Positions 47,501 through 59,783 of a stretch of 64,000 nt of DNA are shown here, piece after piece; the stretch's first letter is position 1; each line of letters opens with the position of its first letter. The position numbers and the translations under genes were made by a program. Source of the DNA: Galaxea fascicularis (taxonomy: Eukaryota > Cnidaria > Anthozoa > Scleractinia > Euphylliidae); assembly GCA_948470475.1 (NCBI GenBank), contig OX419339.1, positions 11,465,863-11,529,862 on the forward strand. The letters run 5' to 3'. Under the pieces are notes generated by a model, which was not told the origin of the DNA, ran no database searches, and saw only the letters and a program-made list of their open reading frames with translations.

Positions 47501-47507
47501 ATTTATA
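47501..47507 (-). promoter_or_regulatory. Candidate TATA box of gene A
   Basis: TATAAAT on the minus strand lies 119 bp upstream of the gene A start codon. A start site about 30 bp downstream would give a 5' UTR of roughly 90 nt. Only the match and position support it. Confidence 0.4.
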
Positions 47508-50500
47508 CTATCGATCAACTTTTCGCGTGTTGCCCAAACAATATCCACTGATAATGAGCCTTTTTTGATTGTCACGCCCGAGCCAGCATGTTCCCGGGCT
47601 GAGGAAGAAAGAAAGAAAGAAATTATGTAGCGCAGTTGTAACAAAGCATATTGGGCGTTTAATCTCACCCAGTTACAAAAAGGAGAACACCACTCCATAT
47701 TTCCATCTCAAAATTAATTATCTCAGTTAGCCGATTTATTGATCTATGCAAAAAGCTCAGGCAATGGTGAGAGGTATTTGCAATTACCGTATCCACTGAT
47801 TTCACTTATCGAGTACGAAGTTACCACTGTAAAAGAATGCAACAAATCCAGGGGTAAAATAAGACTCAACGTCTAATGAATTCGTTTTTGGTTGTTTTAT
47901 CCGACTTTCTCGGTTCAAAGCTGACGTTTTGTGTATGAATAATTACTAGATCAATCGACCAGAAGGACAGAAATTGTGGGCATTCTCGATGCTAATTGGA
48001 CTAGAATACCTAGTAATTGTCACATTCGAAAACAAGTGTATGTTTTTTGATACACGTATATCCGTCCAAATCCTCGACAAGGCGGCCCAATATCTGGGCT
48101 GTGACAGCCAGGGGAAATATTGAAACAAGTCATCAAACAAGTCGCGGAGACCGAGTTGGAATACTTTTTTCGTTGATTCTACTAATTGTCCGGTCTACAG
48201 TGTTTCTTATTAATTTTTCAAGGTTTAGGAGAGGAATCGATTCATAACTATCATTCAAAGAAGATCTGTTGTTGAGAACATAGATTTGAGCACGATAATT
48301 CGCATTGACCTTGCTTTGCGAATAATACAGAAAGTGTTGCTATTACCTGTATGATTTAGGAACTTAAAATGCGCGGCGAAGTTTGTCGGTTTGTACTTTG
48401 CGATTAATTAAAATTATTCACGTTTTTCTAGCCATCACAGCGGATTGTGTTAAACGAAGTGTGTACGTGAGTGAAGGGAAATTTCCATTTTATGTACATT
48501 GCAGCCGAGAAGTTGTGTTATGACTAAAATGGCCGCGAATTAAACGAACGTTTGCAAGGAGGCGAAATGTGTTCTTTGGTTCTGCTTTCCATAATCCCGA
48601 CATCCATATTAGTTTTAGTGCAACGTTTGCCCAGTTATAAAGTAGCCCCCTGCTTCTCAACCAGATAATTTAAAACAAATTCACTCTTCTAAGCGACAGG
48701 TGACAGAACCCTGTTCAATATTTTGGCATTTTTGTTTCATCTTCTCTTAGTAATTAAGAAACTACATTTATTTACCCAAGCGATTCATGACTTGCCAATT
48801 AAATCGTGTTTAGGGTATTTTGAAACAATAGGTTAATAACTCAGTTCTGTCAGCGTAATAACATTATTCAATAACGACTCCGGCGTAATTGTCTTTCTAT
48901 TCGTTATTCGATTTATACGCGTCTCGATAGAAAATTTACTTTTCGGAGGAATTCTTATGAAATCTGATTGCGCTGTCGGGATAGCGGTCAACAGTTAATA
49001 AGCTTCACCTTAAGTAATGGAGACCAGATGAATTGGGGACCATGGTAGTTTGGCCGCAAACTGTCCAGCCATTAAAAATTTATCGTCCACCACGTGGGTA
49101 CATCAAACTTGCCAAATACGCTAGTATGTGGTCTGTGTCGTTTGTATCCAGAAATATGAACAATATGAACAATATGAACGACACAGAACGGAAAATCTCG
49201 CACGCTTGATTGTTTCTCGAGTGTTTTGGCCACGTGCCGCCTTTGTCATTTCATAAAAATAGAGAGCTTAAGGGTTTTCTGTTTAAAGAATGTATTGTGA
49301 GATACAACAATGAAGAAATCTCAGTAAATTTGTGATTTCGAACATTCAAATCATGTACGTCTCCACTGGTTCGTTGGAGAGAGAACTGTATCTTCTTTTA
49401 ACGTCGTTTACAATTCGTGTGACTTTGTCAGGTTTACTGCGACCATAAGCCACAAAGGTACCATTTGCACTTTCGGTGTAATATTTCAAAGACGTTTTTT
49501 TGGGCTACTTTTCCTTATCTTTCGTTGCAATCAACCTATGAACTTGTTTCAGGCTCTTAGCACTTTTGAATCGTTACCTTGCTGACTGGATCAAACTGAA
49601 TATGCAGGTTGTTTCTTTTTTCTTTTTGTGCAGACACAAACACAGAAGTTGTATTTGGTTACATCCGAAGAAAAGCGAGCAAATTTGTCACAAAACCCGA
49701 CTAAATTTACGGTTTATAACTCCCTCATAGATACACAAATGAGTTGATGTTGATATATGACGTTCATCTTTCTTGCTTTCAATCTTGAAAAAAACCTGGA
49801 GCTGGCTGACGTGTTCTCCGTGTGCTCCATTTGTAGTTTTTAAAATTACATTCAAACTAGGAAGTTTGTATCTGTCTGCACCAATACAAAGACGTGAGCC
49901 CAACCCTAAAATATCTCACTTAGCGATTTTTAGGCGTTCATGCCATTTATTTTCAGACGCCTTCGGTTATGGAAAAAAAAAACTGAGAAAAAATGAAAAA
50001 GAAGAATAAATACATCAAACAGTGATACATTGTTTACGTTGCAGGGACCTCCCGCGTGGAAACATGTGAATTCACAAGACTTTGCTTGCTGTTTGGAGAT
50101 AACTTTAAACCTCTCTCTCTCTCTCTTGTAGATTGTTTATCAGCCAAGTTTAATTGTCCGTAATAAAATCGGTATCTCAAAGTTTGCCTAAAACCCAGGC
50201 ACGTACTGATTGAAGCAAACTGAAAGCCATTATTCCATTTCTTTTGTTGCTTATAATGCTTGAATTTGCATTCATATTGCAAATGCTTTATAGAGTTAGT
50301 AACTATAAGAGAAATAATCGAACTAAAAGCAAACGTAGGACCAGAGGAAATAATTCAACAAATGAGGCCCCATGATGCGAGGAAGTGGAAGCGGGCTTCG
50401 CGTTCCCAGTGGATCTCAGTGATGAGCTTGAAAAAACTTTTTGGTGAGGGAACAAAAATATTTGCAAAAGCTCAAGATAAATAAGGATTTTGTTTTGTAA

Positions 50501-52649
50501 ATTTGTCTTGTGGCAAACGCCTCTCTCATGTTGTAGACGTCTCAACCAAACCGCCCACGAAAAGAGTCAAAAACTGAATGTTGGGAAAGGGTAAAGGTTA
50601 AAAACACAATGAAGCCTAGCTTGTGACAGAAAGGTACACCAACATAAGAAAATATTATTTTAAATGTCATGTCCAATTTTGAATTTCTGCTTAAATAAGT
50701 GACTTAATTCTAAAGTTCCTCTCTCCTCATAATTCGTTCTGGAATTCGTGTTGAACTTTGTAAGAAGAAGACGGCAAAGCAGTCTTAGTGTCGCTTCTGG
50801 TAAAGAGACTTACGCTTTTCACAGCATGCACGTACCTTATCGTAATTTGAAGTAAAATAAAATAAAATGAAAAAGTAAGCGCTGTAAAATCAGATGACAC
50901 GAAATGCGAGAGAATGTCTACTATTCAGTCATATCTCAATCCAGTCGTTTAGATTGACGTGGAGTTTTAGCAAACAAATCTTCAATAATACTTCACACAA
51001 CACACATTTCACAAGAAACCGTTTTAAATTTAAGTCAAAACCATTAACGAATTGTTACAACAAGCACAGTTTGAAACTATCAGTCACTCATCTCGAGGCC
51101 GTTATTATAAAGCGAAACCCACAGTTCGTATATTGCCCCCCTGATCAAGCTTTTTGAATAGTAATAATTTCATTCTTAAATCAGGAGATGTGGACTGCAA
51201 GAAAGAGTTAACACCAATGGTGTAAGCAAAGGAAACATGGAACTTGCTAAATAGCCATTAAATTGCATGCGCAGTATAGCAAAGTCAGATAGACAAAAGT
51301 CGAAAGAAAATCATCAATCACAAAGAACACCTGTCTAGTATTCAGTCGCTAACATAAGAATTCAAGGTTAAACTTACCAATTCAGGTGTGAATCTCATAG
51401 CAAATGAGTCTAAGATGAAAAAATACCTACAACCACCCATACCAAATGTGAATACGAGGCCTTGTACAGCACTCAGATTGTTTCAAAGTAATTATTATAC
51501 AAAAGCTTAGGGCGACGTAGTGTCTTCGAGATCACTTGTAGGCAATTAAAACGCTTCATATTTTCCCACGTAATGATTTTTAGTGGTCAGCTGGTGCCTG
51601 AGACACTTGCGCCAAGATCTCAGAGAACGAGAGGCGGAACTTTCCTTGTCTGTCATGCCATCAATGGTGGGTTTGAAATAATTATCTTGCTAGAAATCGT
51701 ACGGAATATCGCCTGTGCGGAAACATCGGTCGGAAGATCCTTTCTACTATGATCAACTGAACTTAGTCAGGCTTCTTTTTATTTTTTTGCTTCGTTTCAG
51801 TTGGTAAAAAAATACGTTGTATTTTATTGAATAAAAAAAGATTGAATAGAAAATAGCATCCACAAGAACTGAAATTATGAGAATAATTTCATGCTGCGCG
51901 ATAAATGCTAGGTCGCAAAAGCACTGCCCGAAAATTTTTCATTTCTATGTCAGCACTCTGGGATTTCATTCACTGACTCAAGCGATGGAACAAAGCTGTG
52001 TCATCATGGATGTAGCTCAAACGTTTGCTTTGAATGTCACACTGCGACGTTTTTCGTCCGCCGACAAGTTAGTTCCTCGTATTTCATCCATGCACACTAC
52101 ACTGAACAGAATAGTACTGATTTTTCTGAATCGGTTCTTTGTAATCGGTGCCATTTAGAACTTTATCCGCGGGCTGAAAAGTTAGATTCATTATATGCAC
52201 CACTAAAAATAATATCAGATAATTGACACTAAGTTGACTAACTAGGATCCATTTGTATTAGCCTGGTACACATGGTGCTATGAATTAAACGTATCTTAGC
52301 TTTGCCTCTACCAAAAATTGGGTTAATTAATCTGCATGAATCATATTGGGTGCCTCGTCGACGATAGCCAACGATCATAAACGAGTGAAAAAAAAAAGAG
52401 ATTATTGTCCTATATTTTAGCTGTAAACACTACTTAACATAGTCAGGGTTTACGACAGCCTGTTCCGTTTTGTCTGATAAACCCTTCGCCCTAGACTTCT
52501 TTAACCTCCCACGCAGTCGGGTTTAGAGGAGGTAAAATACGACTCAATACGATTCCCTAGCGAAACGATTGCTTGGGAGGCAATAGACTCCTTTTCTCCA
52601 GGGCCATACTCGTCTTACACTTGAACAAGATTAAGTTGTCCGAAGAAAT
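47508..52649. other. Upstream of gene A; no gene recognised
   Basis: Intergenic AT-rich DNA. A triple AATATGAAC tandem (about 49157-49181) is bracketed by an inverted TCTGTGTCGTT pair. Other frames of 60-94 codons lack support. Confidence 0.45.
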
Positions 52650-52830
52650 ACCTCCTGGGCCCTTATGAAAGTGCTGAAAATAGCGTTTCAGAGCGTCTAC
52701 ACTTAAAGTTTTCTGGGGGGTGGGACAAGCCCCTACACCCCACTAGCGGTTCTCGCCTTCGGCGGATCGCAGATCGTTCGTAGTCCGATGCCAACAGTCT
52801 GGGTACGGCCCGGCCTGTTCTTTCTTTGTT
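52650..52830. repeat. Probable dispersed repeat with GC-rich core
   Basis: A GC-rich island (GGGGGGTGGGACAAGCCCC, CGCCTTCGGCGGATCG) in AT-rich surroundings, preceded by CTTATGAAAGTGCTGAAAAT. The style recalls abundant coral repeats, judged from memory only. No second copy in the window. Confidence 0.35.
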
Positions 52831-54406
52831 TTTTTCTTTTTCGTTCATCTGATTTTTTTTTTCCATGATAAGCATGCAAAAGTCAACACTCGCCTTGTTG
52901 AATATCCACTCATAGTTGTAGAACACAATCTGTGAACATTGTTATAAGGCAGTTTAAACTAGGTTTCAAAAAGGCAAAAGCAAAATATTATCAGAGACCA
53001 AATCGATAATCTTTTTACTGGACCAAAATTATTCCAACATAATACCAGCAATGTTAAAGAAATTCGACAACAATCTAGTATGTAAATGTGTACGTAAAAA
53101 GTATTTCAAGATAATTGCCTGTAATTGAAGAAAGCCCAGTTGAACCTTGTTCATTAGTTGGAGACACTCGGGAGTTACTGCGTAAGTCCATTTATTGTCG
53201 TTTACAACTAAAAGCCGTGAGTGAACACAGTTCGATAGCAATTAATTGCAGCAAATAGCAAATTCGAGCTAATGTGTACATATGTATTTTGAAAGATTCT
53301 AGAGATGTCTAATCGTTGTTGCCGAGAATCAGTTTTATCTACTTCCATAAAACTGTCATAAGTTTACAACATCTGATTCATACTTTGTTGCAGTTTTTCT
53401 ACGTTTTTTTTTTGTTAAATCTAAAAACATTTGTGGAGTCTGTGATTAAAATTGTTTTGCCTCCCGATTACATGGAAAACGTTAAAGGTGAAAATGTCTT
53501 GCCACAAAGCAAGTGACACTGAAGTGATTTTGAGAGAAGCTACTTCCGATTGTCTGGGCTTCTCTTGTGCGTTATCGTTATACAAAAAAATCCATTGTTT
53601 GATCCTGAGGTTTAAGGCGTGTCTTGAATTAGCGATTTGAGTTATTTTTCAAACATTCCCTTGTCAAGATCTAGCTGCAAGGAACTGCCCAAGATGAAGA
53701 GGGTATTAAATTGACTTGGCACTGGACACCCGAGTTTTATGCATTAATGCATTTGTTTAGTAGACTAGAGTCTGTTGTATGTCTTTCCTAAGACCTTCAC
53801 TAGTGTTGAAACTATCCAGCCTTGCACAGACCGCAATTAAGCCGATCAATGACGCTTGCCGCCATTGAACAGTGACACGGTAGTTCTCGGTTAAGGTGCG
53901 TTGTGGAGGCGGCTTCTGTTTTATAAAAAAAACGGTATTTCATAGGCGACTTGTATGAATAGCAGTTTTTCAACAAAATCCAACTAACTGTCAATTTCAG
54001 GGATAGATACCACAGCGTTATGAAAATGTGTTCGTGAAGGATATGAAAAAGCATTCAGGTCACTTCTCTGCGGTCAAACATTAATTCAATCCATACGGGA
54101 AAAGGTAATGGCTCAGTTGTCCGGTAATTTGTTTGCGGTTAAGTTCTAATCGGGTGCTTACATTTATGGCACTCATTATACTAAAAGAACGCTAAAAACG
54201 TCTGCTTATAGTTAAGAGGCCGACTATTTAACTCTTGAGGGGGTGGGGGTGGGTGATTTCTGTTCTGGTCAGCAAGATAGATTTGTTTTCTAGCAGGCGC
54301 ACCCATCGCACCGCCCCCCCCCCCCCTCCCCCCGCTCCCTAAGAGCCTGATAAAGGCAGATGTGAAAATGTTTAGTTAGCAAACGCTTACGCGTTCGCAT
54401 TAGCTC

Positions 54407-54439
<33 letters not shown>

Positions 54440-55416
54440 GAAAATCTTGTCCGCCCGCGGTGCCTGTTAAAGGCTACAAGCTGGGGACTTATGACTTTGC
54501 TTAGTTTTGATATTAACCTTGGGCATTGCATGTTTAGAGTGCGTGAGGGTTTCTCGTTTCTCACATAGAGGAGATGACAAAACAAAACAGCACACTGTTC
54601 TTTGGTATCACTGCAAGAACAGACAATCGCATGTTGAATTCATTGACCAGGATATAGTCCTTTAAGCTATATTTTGCTTATTTCGGCATAAAGCAAGACA
54701 TAATAACAAACTCTACTCACCAGAAGCACTGATAACTGCTATTTTTCGTTTTCCTTTTTCCAGCGAATTAAAACTAAAGCAAGCAGACACTCCGAGAGCA
54801 ACTGTCCTCTGATTGTCATTGATACGCCTCTCCTTTTGTTATCCTGTTGGTAAAATGATAAAATTCATCTCACATCAACTATTTACACCGGCTACTAATT
54901 ACACGAATACCCCTGAAGGCGTCAACATTTCGCGAAAACACTGAAGCTATTTAGCATAACTCATTGGCTAATTAATCAATGTCATCAAGCGTTTCATCAT
55001 TCAGCGTTTGTTGTAATTATTGTACTGGAGGGCCATAACTTTATCCTTGTGCTAAAATTTAGAATCATTAACCCTTCAACTCCCAGAAGTAATGAACATG
55101 TAACTTCACCTTTTAATATCAGCGCATTGTCCAGCAGACAGCTGACGAGAAAAGACAAATTTATCAGCCAGAGGGAGTTATTTGGAAATAATCCCAAATT
55201 ATCCTAACTGACATACAAGGGACTGTATAGCAGCCAGAGAGGAGAATTAACAATCAGATCTTGGGAGATAAAGGCTTAACTATAGAAGACTTAAATCGCC
55301 CGAAATAAACCTTACTCGGAGAGCAGTCTATTTCTTCGCCTTAATAATGTTTAAGATGGTGCAAATAAGTATATAACGTGCATGCCGGAATCCTTTTTGT
55401 ATTTTTCGTGTATAAT
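52831..55416. other. No gene recognised
   Basis: AT-rich spacer apart from the poly(C)/(CA) tract near 54.3-54.4 kb. Open frames of 60-87 codons only. Confidence 0.4.
54311..54437. repeat. Poly(C) runs and (CA)n
   Basis: C runs at 54313-54333 and 54406-54423, the second followed by a CA dinucleotide run to about 54437. Confidence 0.9.
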
Positions 55417-55420
55417 TTAA

Positions 55421-55525
55421 CCAACGCACGGTCCCTGCGTTAGGTCATTCGGTGACCGTTTTCGTATTTACAAACTGGTACACCACTGTAAGTGATCTTG
55501 GAGAGGACCAGCGACCCTGCGTTGG
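55421..55525. mobile_element. 105 bp mini-MITE with TTAA duplication
   Basis: Inverted ends CCAACGCA...TGCGTTGG are flanked by TTAA at 55417-55420 and 55526-55529. Short element, no coding capacity; TTAA suggests piggyBac mobilisation. Confidence 0.6.
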
Positions 55526-56060
55526 TTAAATAATAAACGAAATGAATCTTACGACTTGCTTACGATTTGATGGCTTGTTCAGATATCCGCGTGATTTTTT
55601 TTTTAATTTTATCAGAAAGATCGCGTGCAGCTTTTGCATGAATTTTTAGTTCCGATCTCAGTACTGCTTTCAAGTTCGATTCAGGACTATTGTTTCTCGG
55701 CGTGAACTATGCTCTAAAAAGTCAAAACTTTTGATAAATTCCTCTCCACGATTTAGTGATTAGAACATGATACTGAATGCTTTCCAATGGGCGTGGAGGG
55801 TCTTGTTATTTATCCGCCTTAATGCCAACTTTTTGTGATGCGTTTCTTCCAAACATCTTCGCCTGAGTGGCAAGGCTTCCGAAGCCGAGAAGTGCGTTAG
55901 ATAGACAAAACATCAATCCTGACTTTTCTAGCTACAGTTAACAACCTAACTTGTACGTACTCTTGAAAAACAAAACTTACTTACGAACTCTAAACCCCAT
56001 GGTCTAAAACAAATCAACCTTCTGTGTGAGAACAATGATTACAGTCATCGCCCTACCCAA

Positions 56061-56170
56061 TTGCCCGAAGCATGGTCAGTGCTAACCTGCCCGGGTTAAA
56101 TACCATGGCAAACTGTAGATTTTAATGCCGCAACGTAACCAATGGCTAGCACTAACCATGCTTCGAGCAA
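56061..56170. repeat. Inverted repeat, possible MITE
   Basis: Arms of about 27 bp (TTGCCCGAAGCATGGTCAGT and its near complement ending GCTTCGAGCAA) surround about 55 bp. No clear target duplication. Confidence 0.55.
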
Positions 56171-56787
56171 ATCGACCCTGAAAGCCAGTTTGATGAAAGC
56201 AGCAAGACATGCCGTCTCTTCCATGATAGATTACAAAGAGTCCGACTAACCTTGGGATATATTTATTTTCGTCAGGTTCGTCAGATTCCTACAGGTCATC
56301 GTTTTATACAGAACAAATTGTTCTGGTTAGTTAGAAAGTGTGTTCCGGTGCTGTTTCGTTTGCATGAAATTCTTTCCGATAAACGCTTTCGAGGTAGGTG
56401 GCATTCCACATCGATAAAAGTAGATATTCGCGTATTTTTTTCTGATGAATCCTGATAAGTGCCATTACTTTATGTTACATCATGTTCTCGGTATTTTTTG
56501 TTTTTGACATCTGCTTGAAGGATAATTTTAGGTTACAGGAAACTAGTAGTTTCTAGAGCGTTTGGAAATGAAAACAAGGGGCCACGTTTACACGTTTGAC
56601 ACAGTTTCAGTAAGTTTTCAGTTAGATAAATAGCTAATACCTGAGGAATTCTAGATAAAGTCAAATAAAGAGCTTAGTCGTCAAGATAAACCTCGCCGCA
56701 CTCCAATCAAACTTGTACATCAGTGCAATCAAAAGAGTCTTCTGAGAACTAGCGAAAAGAAAGGTTAGGAAAGGTACGTTTTTTATT

Positions 56788-56831
56788 GGGGGAGTGGGGA
56801 GGGGGGTGGGCCTGGGCTTCGGAGGGGAGGG
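56788..56831 (+). other. G-quadruplex-capable G-rich tract
   Basis: Five or more runs of three to six G with loops of one to three bases on the plus strand, meeting the G3+N1-7 rule. Function unknown. Confidence 0.7.
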
Positions 56832-57249
56832 TCATAAGTAATTTTTTTACAAATTGGAGAGGGTCAAACCTGTTTTGTTCTCAACCGGTGGAGGGTCACA
56901 GTCTTTTTTTGGCAAAGAAAAATTACTCCATGTCGCTTCTATCTTGTATATACAAGCAAAGCTACCAGTAAAGATTAATCGAAATTTTTTACAGGTGACA
57001 AAATATTTATACACCAAAAAACTATCTTCTCCCAACTAACATAATTGTCTCTCTCAACCCGCGCCCACTTTCGCCCATATTTTGATGTTTCCGCGTGGGG
57101 TTCTGTTATAAAATCAGTCTTTGGTGAGGATTTGTCACTTAAGCTACTCGGGCTTGAACCGACAACTCGATTTTTTACTTTTATTTTATTTTTTTAATAA
57201 AAACTAGCAGAGCAGCACACAGCAACAGATCTTGTGAACTTTGTTTATT

Positions 57250-57291
57250 ATCCGACCTGTTTCGTCTGATCAAACAGACTTCATCAGGGAT
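57250..57291 (-). ncRNA. Hammerhead-ribozyme-like motif
   Basis: On the minus strand a 42 nt segment carries every hammerhead core block in order: CUGAUGA, a five-pair stem II (GUCUG with CAGAC, loop UUUGAU), GAAA, a minimal C...G/A-U stem III, GUC as cleavage site, and a four-pair stem I (AUCC with GGAU). One extra A lies between CUGAUGA and stem II and may weaken activity. Such motifs are known in Penelope-like retroelements. The flanking sequence has no recognisable reverse transcriptase, so this would be an element-end remnant. Confidence 0.55.
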
Positions 57292-59491
57292 TTAACAAGA
57301 TCAATGAAAGAACTAGTTTGATACTTAACGGTTTCAGTATAAATCACGTTCAGTTAGGATGTGAACAGCAAAAAAACACCCAAAATATACGTGCAGGATA
57401 ATACGTAAATCCTTCATTACGAAATGTGCAATGTTTAATTTTGGTACAGTCTACGACTGCAGCAACAAAGCAATCATAGCTTCTGTTACACACCGGCCCA
57501 CTACACTATTTAGACAATGATGGCGTGTTTCTAGCTTGCAATTCCAGCAAGGCCGAACAGTTTCTTGCACTGATGTCGACATGATCGTCACATCTGGCAA
57601 AGTTACACGTGGGTACATATGGGACTTCTATGTTTGACAGCTTGATAATGATGGTGATAACGTTATCGGCGGCCTTCTGCCCGCTCTGCCAAGTTATACG
57701 CCAAGCCGACTTGAACAAAGTGCAGTATAAACGTCCGGGATACAAAACACAATGGATTCCGAAGTTGTGCGAGTAAATTCGTTTGTTCGTTCGCGGGTAC
57801 CACGAGTACATGGAAATATGGATGCCGTATGTTAACGAGGAGTATTATCCAAATCAGTAACGAGAGAGACATGAACGTTGTTGCAGTTATAACAAAAAGG
57901 AGTTCGGCAGACCGCAAACCAGATCGGGTTTGTTCACCAGCAGAAAAACCTACTGAACACCGAAACGAAATAACAGATGATATGGAAGTATAGTTGGTCT
58001 GGGCGCGTCTCAAAGCTCATGGCCATGTGGTTATCCAAGTTTTTAAAGCGTCCAACGAACTGAGGAAAAGTGAAAATTAATGGGAAGCAGGCCAACAGTG
58101 GCGGTGTTTGCAGCTACCCTGCGATTAATTTTTCAAGGGGACACGTTTTCATGTAACTGGATACGACAGAAATTGACGAAGGAAGGTTTTATTAATTAGT
58201 TTTACAGACATGTCTTTACTTACGCGAATTTCCTGTTCGCCACACAAACGTTTTGTCATCGAGGTCACGTATTACTAATTTGATCCCTTTTTCAGTTTTC
58301 ACCAGACTGCCAACAAAAATAGAATTTCCTGTTTCTTCCACAAACATGTCACAACTCTTTTGTCGGCAAAGTTTTATGACCTATACTGATTTAAAACGTA
58401 GACAAAAAACAGGCATCCTTTTTGCAGTGTCCATTTTTAATATATAAATGTGTCCGCGTCCGCTTATAGGGGTGGCCGGTGAATGAGTATTCTTTACAGT
58501 AATTATGGTGAAAAAAGAATTGGACTAGGCTGCTGTCCTAATACGGGTTTGACGTGTAAACTCAAAATCCGGGGCGATCCATTCTCAGTCCTTCTGCAGA
58601 CAAAAGCTCATTAGCCGAAGTGCTTGTGAGCTGGCTCAAAGTTCGATTTAAATTTTTTTCACTGCTTTCCACTTTGAGTGTTCACACCAATCTCGTGAGA
58701 CCTTACGAGAGCTGCTACATGCCCCAAATGAAAAGAGGGTCCACGCGGGAGTTAGACATGACTCCTGTCAGTTGAACAGATTCTGCCAAGCCCCTGAGGG
58801 CTATAGATTTTCTGTTGGGTAATTTATATCGACTCGAAGTGCGCAGTGAATTCAGGGCAAAAGAACAATATTTGCGACTAAATTCTAGATTGTCATAACC
58901 GCTGAAATTGTTCTCCTTGCGAGCTTAAATCTTTAGTCTACACGATGAGATATGTTTCCCTACCAAACGTCATCGAACCAATTCTTCCTCCAAAGAAAAC
59001 TTCAAAGTTCTGGTGTCAGGACCTTTCAGTCGAAGCGAACAATCGCTGAAAAATCTTGTATTACAAAGTGAAAATGGGTTTAAATGCTTATGTAAACATA
59101 TAAAGACAGTTACGCTGTACAGAAGAAACTCAAGTGGCGGGAATGAAACTAGCCGCAAATCTTGACGCGGCGAAAGGGGGTTCGAATTAAGGACCACCGG
59201 AAGCGGAAGTATCTAAGGGGGTCTCAGTGATGACATGGCTTCCCGGAAATTTGGAAATTTTTATTACTCGGAAATGCAATTTTCAGCGTTCTGAGGACCA
59301 AATCAAAGTGCTTTAATTGCTCTATCTCTATCAACTTTTGGTTCATAAAGAATTAAACAATACGCCTCTCTCAGAAGAGTTATCGATGCTTATTCAGTGA
59401 ATAATTTATATTTGCAACTCAATGTGATTTCAGTTAACTAGACAAGTAAGTAATTGAGTTCATAATGACCAGGAATGCTTGGCGTTTTCAT
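57292..59491. other. No gene assigned; two overlapping minus-strand frames near 57.5-58.0 kb
   Basis: Minus frames 58013-57663 (one hydrophobic helix, LLFVITATTFMSLSLLIW) and 57811-57506 (101 codons from ATG, cysteine-containing) overlap in different frames. They could be one frameshifted protein, but no family is recognised and no splice support is clear. The rest is featureless. Confidence 0.3.
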
Positions 59492-59702
59492 GTAAGGTTG
59501 TGTCAGTTTTATCCAAAACGGGATCTCGCTCGTAGTAGCACTCTTTGCGGGTATCTCTCTGCAATTCGCTGAACCACAGCATCATAATTGACGGGCTTGT
59601 CATGATCAGTAATGGATATTCATCAGTGCTAAGCCCGCAGTAGAGAGTCTTTTGCTCATCAGGGTGGTCAGAAAAAGTTATCCCAGCTTTCACAAGCTTC
59701 AA
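59492..59702 (-). CDS. Partial CUB-like domain exon or relic
   Basis: Minus-strand frame reads F-S-D-H-P-D-E-Q-K-T-L-Y-C-G-L, then P-L-L-I-M-T-S-P-S-I-M-M-L-W-F-S-E-L, matching the second half of CUB domains (Y-C-G, then a hydrophobic strand and F). The first half and both splice sites were not found, and there is no Met start. A relic or a partial exon of a gene outside the window are both possible. Confidence 0.3.
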
Positions 59703-59783
59703 ATATTTGCCTTTATTTTAGATAGTCGAGTTTTATTGATCTGATCATAAGGGCCGATCCTGTACTTGCTATACTTGACGGCA

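Noticed and set aside
57506..58013. Possible multi-pass membrane protein on the minus strand
   Set aside because: Only one hydrophobic helix is seen, the two frames overlap out of phase, and no family or splice evidence supports a gene.
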